DNA of 64,000 bases, from assembly GCF_011516645.4 (NCBI RefSeq), contig NZ_CP088285.1:3180501-3244500 (forward strand), written 5' to 3'. Below the pieces are notes generated by a model. The model was not told where the DNA came from. It saw only the letters and a list, made by a program, of their open reading frames with translations, and searched no databases. Below, piece after piece: positions 56,185-64,000 of this stretch. The DNA is from Bradyrhizobium septentrionale (GTDB taxonomy: Bacteria; Pseudomonadota; Alphaproteobacteria; Rhizobiales; Xanthobacteraceae). Every line of letters begins with the position of its first letter. Positions within the stretch are counted from its first letter, which is position 1. Made by a program: the position numbers and the translations under genes.

Positions 56185-57027
56185 ATGGGACGGCTGGACA
56201 GCAAGGTCGCGGTGATTACCGGGGCGACCAGCGGCATCGGGTTGCGCACGGCGGAAGTCTTTGTCGCGGAAGGCGCGAAGATCGTGATCGCCGGCCGGCG
56301 CGCGCCGGAAGGCGAGGCGCTGGCGCGACAGCTCGGCGGGACTTGCGTGTTTCGTCAGACCGACGTCACGGTCGAGGAACAGATGCAGGCGCTGATCGCG
56401 TTGGCGGTGGAGAAATTCGGCCGGATCGACTGCCTGTTCAACAATGCCGGCGGCCCGGCGCAGACCGGGGGCATCGAGGGCCTCGACGTCGAGCGGTTCG
56501 ACGCCGCGATGGCCACCCTGGTGCGCAGCGTCATGCTCGGCATGAAGCATGCCGCACCGATCATGCGCAAACAGGGCTCCGGCAGCATCATCAACAATGG
56601 CAGCATCGCCGGACGGCTCGCCGGCTTCTCCTCGTCGATGGTCTACGGTGCGGCGAAGGCCGCGGTTATTCATTTCACCAAATGCGTGGCGATGGAGCTC
56701 GGCGAGTCCGGTGTCCGCGTCAACTCGATCTCGCCCGGCGCGATCGCCACCGGCATTATCGGCAAGGCGCTCGGACTGTCGACCGAAGCCGCCGAGCAGA
56801 CCGCGGCGGTGATGCGTGAGGTCTACAAGGCGGCGCAGCCGATCCCGCGCGCGGGCCTGACCGACGACATCGCGCATGCCGCGGTGTTTCTGGCGAGCGA
56901 CGAATCGAGCTTCATCAACGGCCACGACCTCGTCGTCGACGGCGCCATCACCGGCGGCCGCAACTGGAGCCAGCAGCAGGCAGGCTACGTCACGCTGCGC
57001 AAGGCGTTCGATCAGGGAGCGGGGTGA
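56185..57027 (+). CDS. Short-chain dehydrogenase/reductase
   Basis: The protein has 280 residues from ATG 56185. Classical SDR motifs are KVAVITGATSGIGLRTAEVF (TGxxxGxG), LFNNAGGPAQ (NNAG) and MVYGAAKAAVIHFTKCVAME, with the catalytic YxxxK in YGAAK. VNSISPGAIATG follows. The C-terminus FINGHDLVVDGAITGG is standard. It catalyses NAD(P)-dependent alcohol/ketone conversion of an unknown substrate. It is 21 bases before the cyclase gene, so the two may be co-transcribed. Confidence 0.92.
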   Translation: MGRLDSKVAVITGATSGIGLRTAEVFVAEGAKIVIAGRRAPEGEALARQLGGTCVFRQTDVTVEEQMQALIALAVEKFGRIDCLFNNAGGPAQTGGIEGLDVERFDAAMATLVRSVMLGMKHAAPIMRKQGSGSIINNGSIAGRLAGFSSSMVYGAAKAAVIHFTKCVAMELGESGVRVNSISPGAIATGIIGKALGLSTEAAEQTAAVMREVYKAAQPIPRAGLTDDIAHAAVFLASDESSFINGHDLVVDGAITGGRNWSQQQAGYVTLRKAFDQGAG

Positions 57028-57048
57028 CGCCGTCACCGCGACGGGAGC

Positions 57049-58068
57049 ATGAACGCGAAGCTTGAAAGTCGGCTGCGCTATCTCGCAGCGATCATTGTCG
57101 CGGGCGCGGTGGCAAGCATCGGAATCAATCTCGTGCAAGGCCGTCACACAATTGGGCCGCTGATGGCGGGCTTCGCTTATGCCCTCGTCACCTGCGTGGC
57201 GATCGGAGGGGTCGAACTGTTCATCCTTCGGGGCCCGATGATGGAGCGACTCAATCGCCTGTCCTTCATTGGACTTCTTGCTGTACGCAGCGCGATCTAC
57301 GCCGGGATTATTATCGTCATTCAATTGCTCCAGGTCGGTGAGCGGGTTGCCGGGTTTCCGCTGCAAACCTCGATCGCGGATTTTGGAGTCAGCATCGCCT
57401 ATTCCGCCGCAGTCTCGGTGATCCTGAACCTCGGCTTCAGCATCGCCAATCTGATCGGCCCGCGCGTCTTCATGAACTTCGTCTCCGGCCGCTACCACTC
57501 TCCGGTCGAGGAGAACCGCTTTGTGCTGTTCGTCGATATCGCGGGATCGACCGGGCTCGCCGAGCGGCTCGGCGGCATCGGCATTCATCGTTTTCTCGAT
57601 CGCACCTTCCGCCTGCTCACGGAGTCCGTCGTCGATTATCGCGGCGAGGTGCTGAACTATGTCGGCGACGAGGTCATCGTGACCTGGCCGGAACGCCTTG
57701 GCGCGGTGGAATGCCGGCCGTTGCGGTGTTTCGTGGCGATGCGCAATGCACTGCGAAAGGCAGCACCGCAGTTCGAACGCGAGTTCGGCGCGGCGCCGCA
57801 AATCCGCGGCAGCTTGCATTTCGGACCCGTGATCGTCGGCGAGATCGGCGACGTCAAGCCTGCCATCGTGTTCAACGGCGACGTCATGAACACCGCGGCG
57901 CGGCTGGAGGAGTTGAGCCGCAAGGTCGATGGCGGCTTTCTCGCCTCGCGCACGGCGATGGCGCGCTTCGCCGCCGCGCCGCCGTTCCCCGTGCACGATC
58001 TCGGCCGGCTCCCGATCCGCGGCCGCGTCGACGGCATCGACGTCGTCGGGATCGGCGCGGCGGCGTAA
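57049..58068 (+). CDS. Membrane class III adenylate/guanylate cyclase
   Basis: The 339-residue protein has four membrane helices in the first 140 residues (LAAIIVAGAVASIGINLV and later spans). A class III cyclase domain follows with FVLFVDIAGSTGLAERLG (metal-binding Asp), LNYVGDEVIVTW (second metal Asp) and IVFNGDVMNTAARLEELS (transition-state Asn/Arg). It therefore looks catalytically complete and should make cAMP or cGMP at the inner membrane. It lies just after the SDR gene. Confidence 0.88.
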   Translation: MNAKLESRLRYLAAIIVAGAVASIGINLVQGRHTIGPLMAGFAYALVTCVAIGGVELFILRGPMMERLNRLSFIGLLAVRSAIYAGIIIVIQLLQVGERVAGFPLQTSIADFGVSIAYSAAVSVILNLGFSIANLIGPRVFMNFVSGRYHSPVEENRFVLFVDIAGSTGLAERLGGIGIHRFLDRTFRLLTESVVDYRGEVLNYVGDEVIVTWPERLGAVECRPLRCFVAMRNALRKAAPQFEREFGAAPQIRGSLHFGPVIVGEIGDVKPAIVFNGDVMNTAARLEELSRKVDGGFLASRTAMARFAAAPPFPVHDLGRLPIRGRVDGIDVVGIGAAA

Positions 58069-58585
58069 TCTTTCACCTCTCTCGCGAGCAGAGAGGCGGC
58101 CCTGTCTCGATAGGGCTTGTGCCGGAGCGTGTACTCACGGACGTCTGCTTCAGCCACGAAAGGTGACATCTCATCGCAAAATCTCATCATGACTTCGGGC
58201 TGTTGCTGCTCCCACTCTTCATCGGCGCGATCGACTAGCTAGTTTTGAGAACTGACTCTCGCGAGGTGTTGAACCATGCTCTATCGTGCACGGTACTCTG
58301 GTGTGGCGAACCAATTACCGATGTATGGACCCGAAGTCGCGGCGAAGCCTGCTGTGGTTGAAAAGTCCCAGCCGTCCTATTCGTGGTCGAGTAAAGACGA
58401 AAAAGGAAAAAGGAGTAATCCTTTTAAATCAAACCACTTGAGTATAAGCTAAATGGCTTCCATGTGGCGAAGTCGTATTTCAGATGCGCCGCAAATGGTC
58501 ATTGGTGAAGGTGGTCGTGCAGAGACCCTGACTCGTTAGACATTTTCATCGGCATGATCACCTTATCTTGCAGGAGGAAAAGGTC
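58069..58585. other. Long intergenic region upstream of the FIST gene
   Basis: Apart from a possible 58-codon frame (listed separately) I see no gene. The stretch 58400-58460 is AT-rich compared with its surroundings and may contain promoter elements for the FIST gene. A small hairpin CCTCTCTCGCGAGCAGAGAGG (58076-58096) follows the cyclase gene and may be its terminator. Confidence 0.45.
58276..58452 (+). CDS. Possible 58-residue protein
   Basis: ATG 58276 follows GAGGTGTTGAACC. The product MLYRARYSGVANQLPMYGPE has a Lys/Ser-rich end and stops at the TAA at 58450. It is hydrophilic, with no signal or membrane helix. Support is only the ribosome site and an uninterrupted frame. Confidence 0.25.
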   Translation: MLYRARYSGVANQLPMYGPEVAAKPAVVEKSQPSYSWSSKDEKGKRSNPFKSNHLSIS

Positions 58586-59725
58586 ATGCAACATGCCCAA
58601 TACCAGTGGATTCAAAGCCGCGGCTGGACTCCGGAATTGCCGGCTGCCGAGGCAGGTTTGCAGAGACTCATATTTGCATTCGGTGCAAAGCAGTTGCTGA
58701 AGGAGAGAGCGCTGACGGGCGAGCTTCGGGATCATTTTCCCGGGGCGATGCTGATCGGGGGCTCGACCTCAGGCGAGATTGCCGGGGATGAAGTCACGGA
58801 CGACTCGTTGGTGGCGACCGTTATAGGGTTCGATCACACGAACTTCCGGGCAGCCCACGCGACGATTGGCGAGGGACAGACTAGTTTCGAGGTTGGAAAG
58901 GAGCTTGCCCGGCAGCTGAACGACGACACGCTGCGCCACGTGTTCGTCATGTCGGACGGCTTGAAGGTCAACGGATCGGAACTCGCGAAGGGCATCGCCA
59001 GCGGCGTCGCCTCGACCGTGTCGGTGACCGGCGGGCTGTCCGGAGACGGCGCTAACTTCGCCGAAACCCTGGTGGTCGACGAAAGCGGCGCCACCCCGCA
59101 ATGCGCGGCCGCCATCGGCTTCTACGGCGACCATCTCAAGATTGGGTATGGTTCGATGGGAGGCTGGGAGTCGTTCGGGCCGATCCGCGAGATCACGCGA
59201 GCCGAAGGGAACGTGCTCTACGAGCTCGACGGACGGAACGCGCTCGATCTCTACAAGACGTATCTGGGGCCGCATGCCGAGAAGCTGCCGGCATCCGCAC
59301 TTCTGTTTCCCATCGCAGTCACCGAGGCCAACTCCAAGGTGAGCGTGGTGCGCACCATCCTGTCGATCGACGAGCAGAACAAGTCCATGACCTTCGCCGG
59401 CGACATCCCCCAGGGCGGAACTGCTCAGCTTATGAAGACCAATGTTGACGATCTCGTTGAGGGCGCCAGGGCCGCGGCCGAGACGAGCATGAAGGGACTT
59501 GGAGGGCAGAAGCCGGATCTGGCGCTGCTGGTCAGCTGCGTCGGGCGAAAGCTCGTGATGGATCAACGCACCGAGGAAGAGACCGAAGCCGTGCGGGAGG
59601 TGCTCGGCGACGATGCCACCATCGCGGGGTTCTACTCCTATGGCGAGCTCGCGCCGTTTAGCCAGGGCGAAGCCTGCCGGCTGCATAACCAGACGATGAC
59701 GATAACCGTTTTTTCGGAGCACTAG
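58586..59725 (+). CDS. FIST-domain sensory protein
   Basis: The protein has 379 residues from ATG 58586 after AGGAGGAAAAGGTC. It contains FIST_N (MLIGGSTSGEIAGDEVTDDS, HVFVMSDGLKVNGSELAKGI and VTGGLSGDGANFAETLV) and FIST_C (LLVSCVGRKLVMDQRTEEET and GFYSYGELAPFSQGEACRLH). FIST proteins are proposed to sense small ligands such as amino acids and to feed signal-output domains. The output here may be the cyclase gene 170 bases downstream. It is soluble and cytoplasmic. Confidence 0.9.
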   Translation: MQHAQYQWIQSRGWTPELPAAEAGLQRLIFAFGAKQLLKERALTGELRDHFPGAMLIGGSTSGEIAGDEVTDDSLVATVIGFDHTNFRAAHATIGEGQTSFEVGKELARQLNDDTLRHVFVMSDGLKVNGSELAKGIASGVASTVSVTGGLSGDGANFAETLVVDESGATPQCAAAIGFYGDHLKIGYGSMGGWESFGPIREITRAEGNVLYELDGRNALDLYKTYLGPHAEKLPASALLFPIAVTEANSKVSVVRTILSIDEQNKSMTFAGDIPQGGTAQLMKTNVDDLVEGARAAAETSMKGLGGQKPDLALLVSCVGRKLVMDQRTEEETEAVREVLGDDATIAGFYSYGELAPFSQGEACRLHNQTMTITVFSEH

Positions 59726-59898
59726 AGCGTTTCCGAGCGAAATGGGACGCCGGCTTCTCGTGAAGAAAACGCGTCAAAGCATTGAGCAGGGTTCAAGAAA
59801 GCGTAGCAATTTCGAGGAACGATCCTGCTCAGGCACGAACTGTACAGCGGGATGACGGCTCTGCAGAGCCGGCGTCCCGCTTCTATGGGGAGTTCGGC

Positions 59899-60969
59899 AT
59901 GCATAGCCTCCTCAGTCGCCAGCTTCGGAAGCATCTCGGCATCAAGGACGAAGTTCCGGAGGAGCTGAAGGCGTTCATCGCTGCCCTCGATGCCGGCTAT
60001 GCCAGTGCGGACAATCAACGCGCACTGCTCGAGCGCTCGCTCGAGCTCAGCTCGCAGGAACTGTCGGAGGCCAACGAGCGCGTGCGGCTGGCATCCGAGG
60101 AGATCGCGCTCAAGAACAAGAGGCTGGAGGCGCTATCGAGCAAGCTCGCCAAATACCTATCGCCGCAGGTCTATGATTCGATCTTCTCCGGCAAGCAGGA
60201 AGTTAGAATTACGAGCGATCGCAAGCGGCTGACAGTCTTCTTCTCGGACATCGCCGGCTTCACCGAGACGTCGGAGAGGCTCGAATCCGAGGATCTTACG
60301 CAGCTTCTCAACCACTATCTGACAGAGATGTCCCGGATCGCGCTGTCCTTCGGTGCGACCGTCGACAAGTATGTTGGAGACGCCATTGTCGCATTCTTCG
60401 GTGACCCGGAGACGCAGGGCGTCAAGGAAGACGCCCTGGCCTGTGTCAAGATGGCCATCGCCATGCGAGAGAGGCTGCACGACCTGAGGCACATCTGGCG
60501 GGATGCGGGCATCGAAAAGCCGCTGGAGTGCCGGATCGGAATCAACACGGGCTACTGCACCGTCGGCAACTTTGGCAGCGAGGATCGCATGGAATACACC
60601 ATCATCGGCAGCGGCGTGAATCTTGCGGCTCGACTGGAGTCCGCCGCCACGCCGGGCGAGATCCTCATCGCCTACGAGACCTTCGCCCACGTCAAGGATG
60701 AGGTCTACTGCGAGGAGTGCGAGCCGATCAAGGTGAAGGGCTTCAGCCATCCCATCCATACCTACCGGGTGATCGACCTCCACGAGAACTTGAAAGAAAA
60801 GCACGAGGTTCGCGCGGAGATGCCCCACTTCAAGCTCGATGCCAATTTCAAGTTGATGTCCGACGACGAGCGACAGGAGGCTGCCCTGCTGCTGCGCGAG
60901 ATGCTTGCGCGACTCTCCATTGACAGTGGCGCCGTTCTGTCGCCGGTCCGCCTCCAAGCGGAAGCCTGA
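59899..60969 (+). CDS. Soluble class III adenylate/guanylate cyclase
   Basis: The protein has 356 residues from ATG 59899 after GGGGAG. An N-terminal helical region and coiled coil (RSLELSSQELSEANERVRLA to RLEALSSKLAKYLSPQVYDS) leads into the cyclase domain with LTVFFSDIAGFTETSERLES, DKYVGDAIVAFFGDPE, GINTGYCTVGNFG and IIGSGVNLAARLESAATPGE. Both metal Asp residues and the Asn/Arg pair are present. The stutter-type linker before the catalytic domain is typical of cyclases driven by separate sensors. It follows a FIST gene, a likely partner. Confidence 0.92.
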   Translation: MHSLLSRQLRKHLGIKDEVPEELKAFIAALDAGYASADNQRALLERSLELSSQELSEANERVRLASEEIALKNKRLEALSSKLAKYLSPQVYDSIFSGKQEVRITSDRKRLTVFFSDIAGFTETSERLESEDLTQLLNHYLTEMSRIALSFGATVDKYVGDAIVAFFGDPETQGVKEDALACVKMAIAMRERLHDLRHIWRDAGIEKPLECRIGINTGYCTVGNFGSEDRMEYTIIGSGVNLAARLESAATPGEILIAYETFAHVKDEVYCEECEPIKVKGFSHPIHTYRVIDLHENLKEKHEVRAEMPHFKLDANFKLMSDDERQEAALLLREMLARLSIDSGAVLSPVRLQAEA

Positions 60970-61110
60970 GCCTTACGCCGTCGGCCTCGGCACGGCCATC
61001 ATGCAGCCTTTGCTGCCACACCAGCAGAAGGGCGGCGGTTCGACGTCGTGGGGATCGGCGCGGTGGCATGACCTTTCGCCTCTCGCGCAGCGGAGGGGCG
61101 GCATCACCTC

Positions 61111-61941
61111 CTAAACGGCGCCCTCGTCAGGAATATTCAGCACGGTGCCGCACGCCTTGCAGTGGACGGCATCGATATCGTGACGAAGAAGACCACAGGA
61201 AGGGCAGCTGAACCGCACCTTGCTTGGGCTGAACAATACCTTTGCCAGATTCAGGAAGAGCGTGACGCCGAAGATCATGATCACGACCGTAATCATGCGA
61301 CCCGGCGTTCCCGGCAAAGTGATATCGCCAAAGCCCGTGGTCGTGAGCGCAGTAATCGTGAAATAAAGTGCGTCTGCGTAGTTCTTGATGCCGGGGTTCA
61401 CGCCTCGTTGCGTTTCGTAAACCACGCCCGTCATGATGAAAACGAAGACGGACAAATTGATGATTGCGATCAACAGCTCTTCGTTGCGACGAAAGAAGAC
61501 GCTGTCTTCACGGAGGAATTGCACCACCCGGTACGTTCGCAACAGCCGAAACGTGCGGAGTACGCGCAAGAAGCCGGCGGCTTCGCTCGCTGTTGCCGCC
61601 AGCAAGGATACAATCGCAGCGACGTCGGTCCAGGTCGTGATGCTGAGCAGTTCGCGGCTCACCCGACGACTTCCTGCCATGCGCAAAATCAACTCGATCA
61701 GAAAGGCGATACCAAAAGTAACATCGAGGCCCCGCACCAATTCGCTGCGCGGCAGGAACGATGTGCCGATGATGAACAGAAGTGAGACCAGATCAAAGAC
61801 CAGGAGCGCATAGAGAAAGAGACGCGAATTGGCGCTGCGTCCACAATACAAATGGCGCATTGCAGTTCGAAATCGAGAAAGCGGCGTTCGAGGAGAGCCC
61901 TCAGCCTGCGCTCCCAGTGCTGACACGCTTGTCGCCTCCAC
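61111..61941 (-). CDS. Voltage-gated-type potassium channel with zinc ribbon
   Basis: The 276-residue protein has six helices of the Kv type. S4 carries regular Arg residues (FLRVLRTFRLLRTYRVVQFL). The pore has the selectivity filter TTTGFGDI, a TxGFGD variant of TVGYGD. The C-terminus contains a zinc ribbon (CPSCGLLRHDIDAVHCKACG) in place of a cyclic-nucleotide domain. It should form a tetrameric cation channel in the inner membrane. The zinc ribbon may act in assembly or redox sensing. It is convergent with the cyclase gene. Confidence 0.9.
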   Translation of the reverse strand: MEATSVSALGAQAEGSPRTPLSRFRTAMRHLYCGRSANSRLFLYALLVFDLVSLLFIIGTSFLPRSELVRGLDVTFGIAFLIELILRMAGSRRVSRELLSITTWTDVAAIVSLLAATASEAAGFLRVLRTFRLLRTYRVVQFLREDSVFFRRNEELLIAIINLSVFVFIMTGVVYETQRGVNPGIKNYADALYFTITALTTTGFGDITLPGTPGRMITVVIMIFGVTLFLNLAKVLFSPSKVRFSCPSCGLLRHDIDAVHCKACGTVLNIPDEGAV

Positions 61942-62119
61942 GGGCTATGACGATCCGGCGTTTGCAGTGATGTTCGTGGTCGAACCTGCCGGCCGCCCGG
62001 CACCTTGCCCAACCTTTCCTGTGGCCACTCCAAATGACCAAGCTTGATGTAGATCAACGCGGGAAAAACTGGCGCCGGTCAATTCCGACAGTCTGTTGCT
62101 GAAGCTGCGGGGTAAATCC

Positions 62120-62383
62120 ATGAGCGTTATCTGGACGATTATTATTGGTTTTATTGTCGGAGTAATCGCCAAGTTCATCATGCCTGGCGACAAGTCGGAG
62201 CCCAAGGGCTTCATCCTCACGGCCGTTCTGGGAATTGTCGGCGCGTTCGTAGCGACCTACCTTGGCCAGGCTGTTGGATGGTACGGGCCCGGGGAGAGCA
62301 CAGGCTTCATCGGTGCCGTTGTCGGCTCGATCATTCTGCTGCTTCTTTACGGCCTCGTGACGGGTCGCCAAGGGCGCGCTTGA
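62120..62383 (+). CDS. GlsB/YeaQ/YmgE-family stress membrane protein
   Basis: The 87-residue protein starts MSVIWTIIIGFIVGVIAKFI. It has three hydrophobic helices with Gly-rich packing (FILTAVLGIVGAFVATYLGQ and FIGAVVGSIILLLLYGLV), the pattern of transglycosylase-associated proteins of the YeaQ family. ATG 62120 follows GGGGTAAATCC. Homologues are often induced by stress; the mechanism is unknown. Confidence 0.92.
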   Translation: MSVIWTIIIGFIVGVIAKFIMPGDKSEPKGFILTAVLGIVGAFVATYLGQAVGWYGPGESTGFIGAVVGSIILLLLYGLVTGRQGRA

Positions 62384-62442
62384 TTGATTGGCCATCGGTG
62401 GTCGTCGATACGGGCCGGCGATCAATGCCTCGCGGCTGGCCG

Positions 62443-63345
62443 CTACCCCTCGGAGGGATCGCGGAACTCGCCGATCTTGCGGACTGCGACGTCGATCGAC
62501 ATCCCCAGATAGTCTTTCGCATCGCCAATCCACGAACCAGCCAGCGGGATCGCCTGACCTGGATGGCGAGCGATCGCCACCGGGATCAGATCAAATCCGG
62601 CACTGATGCTGTTGGTCGGATCGTAATCCAGCCAACCGGCGCCGGGAAGAAACACTTGCAGCCAGGCATGCGTTGCGCCGGAGCCGGTCATGCCAACGGC
62701 GCCACCATCCAAGGCTGCATCATAGAGGTAGCCGCTGACGAAGCGCGCCGCGAACCCGAGCCGGCGCAAGGTCTCGATCATCAGCCAGGCAAAGTCCCGG
62801 CAGGTGCCAGATCTTTTGTGGAGAGTATCGGAAGGCGATTGCGTCCCCTCAGTATCCCTCGCGCAATAGCTGAAGGAGCGAATCGAGCTGAGCATGCGCT
62901 GCAAAACATCGATGGTTTGATCCTGATCACCCGCAACGAAATTCTTGGTCCATGCCGCCACGCTGCCGTCGGGATCCTCGGCATGAGGACGCAGATAGCC
63001 AGCGAGGTCGGTCCACTCATCCGGGGTGTATTGTACGGGCACCTCATCGGCCCGAGACTCGAGAGGAAACGCCTCTATTCCCTTTACGCCGAAGTAGACT
63101 CCCCGAACCTGGAACGCAATTTTGAGTTCGCTGGACGGCTCGCTGAAATCCATCACCGTTATGGCGTTGGTCCGGGAGTCGGTAACCCAGCGGATCGTTG
63201 AGGGCACGCTGGTCTCTACCGACCAGCTCAGCAACCGCGCGGAGGCGCCGCGTCGCGGCAGGAACATAGCTCGATGGGTACCGAAGGTGACAGGCGTAGC
63301 GTATCGGTAGGTGGTGGTATGGCTTATTTCGCCAAGCATCGCCAT
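62443..63345 (-). CDS. Transglutaminase-like cysteine protease family protein
   Basis: The 300-residue protein has an N-terminal beta-rich domain (ISHTTTYRYATPVTFGTHRA) typical of bacterial transglutaminase-like proteins. The catalytic triad is Cys in KRSGTCRDFAWLMIETLRRL, His in GSGATHAWLQVFLPGAGW and Asp in LDYDPTNS. Members act as proteases or amide-bond enzymes; the substrate is unknown. No signal peptide is seen. It appears monocistronic. Confidence 0.92.
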   Translation of the reverse strand: MAMLGEISHTTTYRYATPVTFGTHRAMFLPRRGASARLLSWSVETSVPSTIRWVTDSRTNAITVMDFSEPSSELKIAFQVRGVYFGVKGIEAFPLESRADEVPVQYTPDEWTDLAGYLRPHAEDPDGSVAAWTKNFVAGDQDQTIDVLQRMLSSIRSFSYCARDTEGTQSPSDTLHKRSGTCRDFAWLMIETLRRLGFAARFVSGYLYDAALDGGAVGMTGSGATHAWLQVFLPGAGWLDYDPTNSISAGFDLIPVAIARHPGQAIPLAGSWIGDAKDYLGMSIDVAVRKIGEFRDPSEG

Positions 63346-63859
63346 ACGAGCCTTCTCCCGGTTGGACTGCCGCGTCGAGGAAGAACAAAGATCGGGTTAT
63401 CGCGTGGCCGAAACAGTGGAGTGCGCCGCTAACCGAACTTGATGCAGAAGAACGGAGGTTGATATTGATCTAGGTCAACACGCCTCGTTACGCGGAATTG
63501 AGTGCGCGGACGGTACCCCTGGTTTCCTCCACTTGCTCGGTCGACTGCCGCCACCGGGTCACAAGGCGAAATAGGCTAGCGTCGCCAGGGTATCAGGCTG
63601 CGACAAATTAACCCGACGGGCAAATTTCCGCTTCGCGTTTCACCCAACTCAGATGTTCAATATGTCCGTCTCACCCGATCGAGGGGCGGATCGCGATCGT
63701 CACGAACGCGGTGTGAGATGCGGTGGACGCCGATTGCGCGACTGACGAGAGCGCACGAAGCGGACGGTGAAGTCGTGTGGTCCTGACGCCCTAGTGGTAG
63801 GTGTCTTTTCACAATGCGCTAACGCGTCTTGCGAAGGCGGTGACAAGCAAGCCCAGTCT
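63346..63859. other. Intergenic, no gene seen
   Basis: No convincing coding frame is present in about 510 bases. The region leads into a structured repeat at the window end. Confidence 0.45.
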
Positions 63860-64000
63860 CGCCGGGGAGAGCACGAAGTAAGCCGTAACCCATCGCGCAG
63901 GGAAAGCCGGGTTGTTTCCGGTTACACCTGTGGTCCTACCCCCGAGCTTTCTATTTTTTGCTCGGGGCCCATGGGTGCGATCGGCACCCGGCGTTCCCTG
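63860..64000 (+). ncRNA. Multi-hairpin repeat / structured RNA candidate (partial)
   Basis: A long outer stem pairs 63898-63912 (CAGGGAAAGCCGGGT) with 63986-64000 (ACCCGGCGTTCCCTG) with a single mismatch. It would extend beyond the window. Inside are CCCCGAGC/GCTCGGGG (63940-63947 with 63960-63967, loop T-rich), GGGTGC/GCACCC (63973-63978 with 63984-63989) and CCGG/CCGG (63907-63921). Some arms overlap, so alternative folds are possible. The conserved-looking lead GCCGGGGAGAGCACGAAGTA reminds me of a repeat that recurs in Bradyrhizobium genomes. It may be an RNA or a DNA-level repeat; orientation is uncertain. Confidence 0.5.

Noticed and set aside
56161..57996. A 611-codon minus-strand frame opposite the SDR and cyclase genes
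   Set aside because: It spans two well-supported plus-strand genes and its product is a low-complexity His/Arg/Asp mix.

Overview
The window looks like a chromosomal stretch from a Bradyrhizobium-type alphaproteobacterium. This rests on the GC-rich codon use, the family content and a CIRCE-controlled groESL operon. No database search was possible, so the genus is an inference from recognised protein families.

Layout. Positions 1-6875 are ordinary chromosome: the end of a sodium:solute symporter, a symporter-fused hybrid histidine kinase with its LuxR-type response regulator, and a divergent HxlR regulator/quinone-reductase pair. From about 7103 to 48786 lies a genomic island at a tRNA-Arg(CCG) gene. 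The two outer boundaries carry complementary halves of that tRNA (3' half at 7066-7110, 5' half at 48779-48818). One intact copy sits inside at 23297-23373, and a further 3' half lies in inverted orientation at 23449-23493. From 48947 to the end the sequence is chromosome again: LLM flavin oxidoreductase, alpha/beta hydrolase, YccF, AhpD-like protein, GGDEF/EAL protein, HWE-type kinase, SDR, two class III nucleotide cyclases, FIST sensor, Kv-type channel, stress membrane protein and transglutaminase. The window ends in a highly structured repeat or RNA element.

The left part of the island (7.1-23.3 kb) is mostly wreckage. It has a broken tyrosine integrase, a frameshifted groES beside an intact groEL, a mannose-6-phosphate isomerase pseudogene, a glycosyltransferase stump and several tiny genes. 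Three full-length IS66-family elements lie here, two of them identical; exact ends and 8-bp target duplications are visible for all three. One is nested in an older IS66 relic and another splits a TPR gene.

The right part (23.4-48.8 kb) carries defence-like cargo. A CBS-domain protein with a HEPN-type R-x4-H motif converges on a four-gene type I restriction-modification operon, whose last gene is a PD-(D/E)XK nuclease with a PUA/EVE-like tail; hsdR is frameshifted. Next come an IS21-family element with one copy of a DDE transposon in each end, a RecD2-like helicase gene broken by IS21 and IS3 elements, a SEC-C protein, a multi-winged-helix protein and a groEL relic. The island ends with an operon of a large serine recombinase and two ParB-like proteins, divergent from a small DNA-binding protein, and an HNH endonuclease close to the right boundary.

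The strongest candidates for something new are the tRNA-Arg half-sites that could support a 25-kb site-specific inversion, the CBS-HEPN gene beside the hsd-nuclease operon, and the serine recombinase/ParB/ParB module. The two predicted operons with frameshifts (groES, hsdR) should be checked against raw reads before being called dead.
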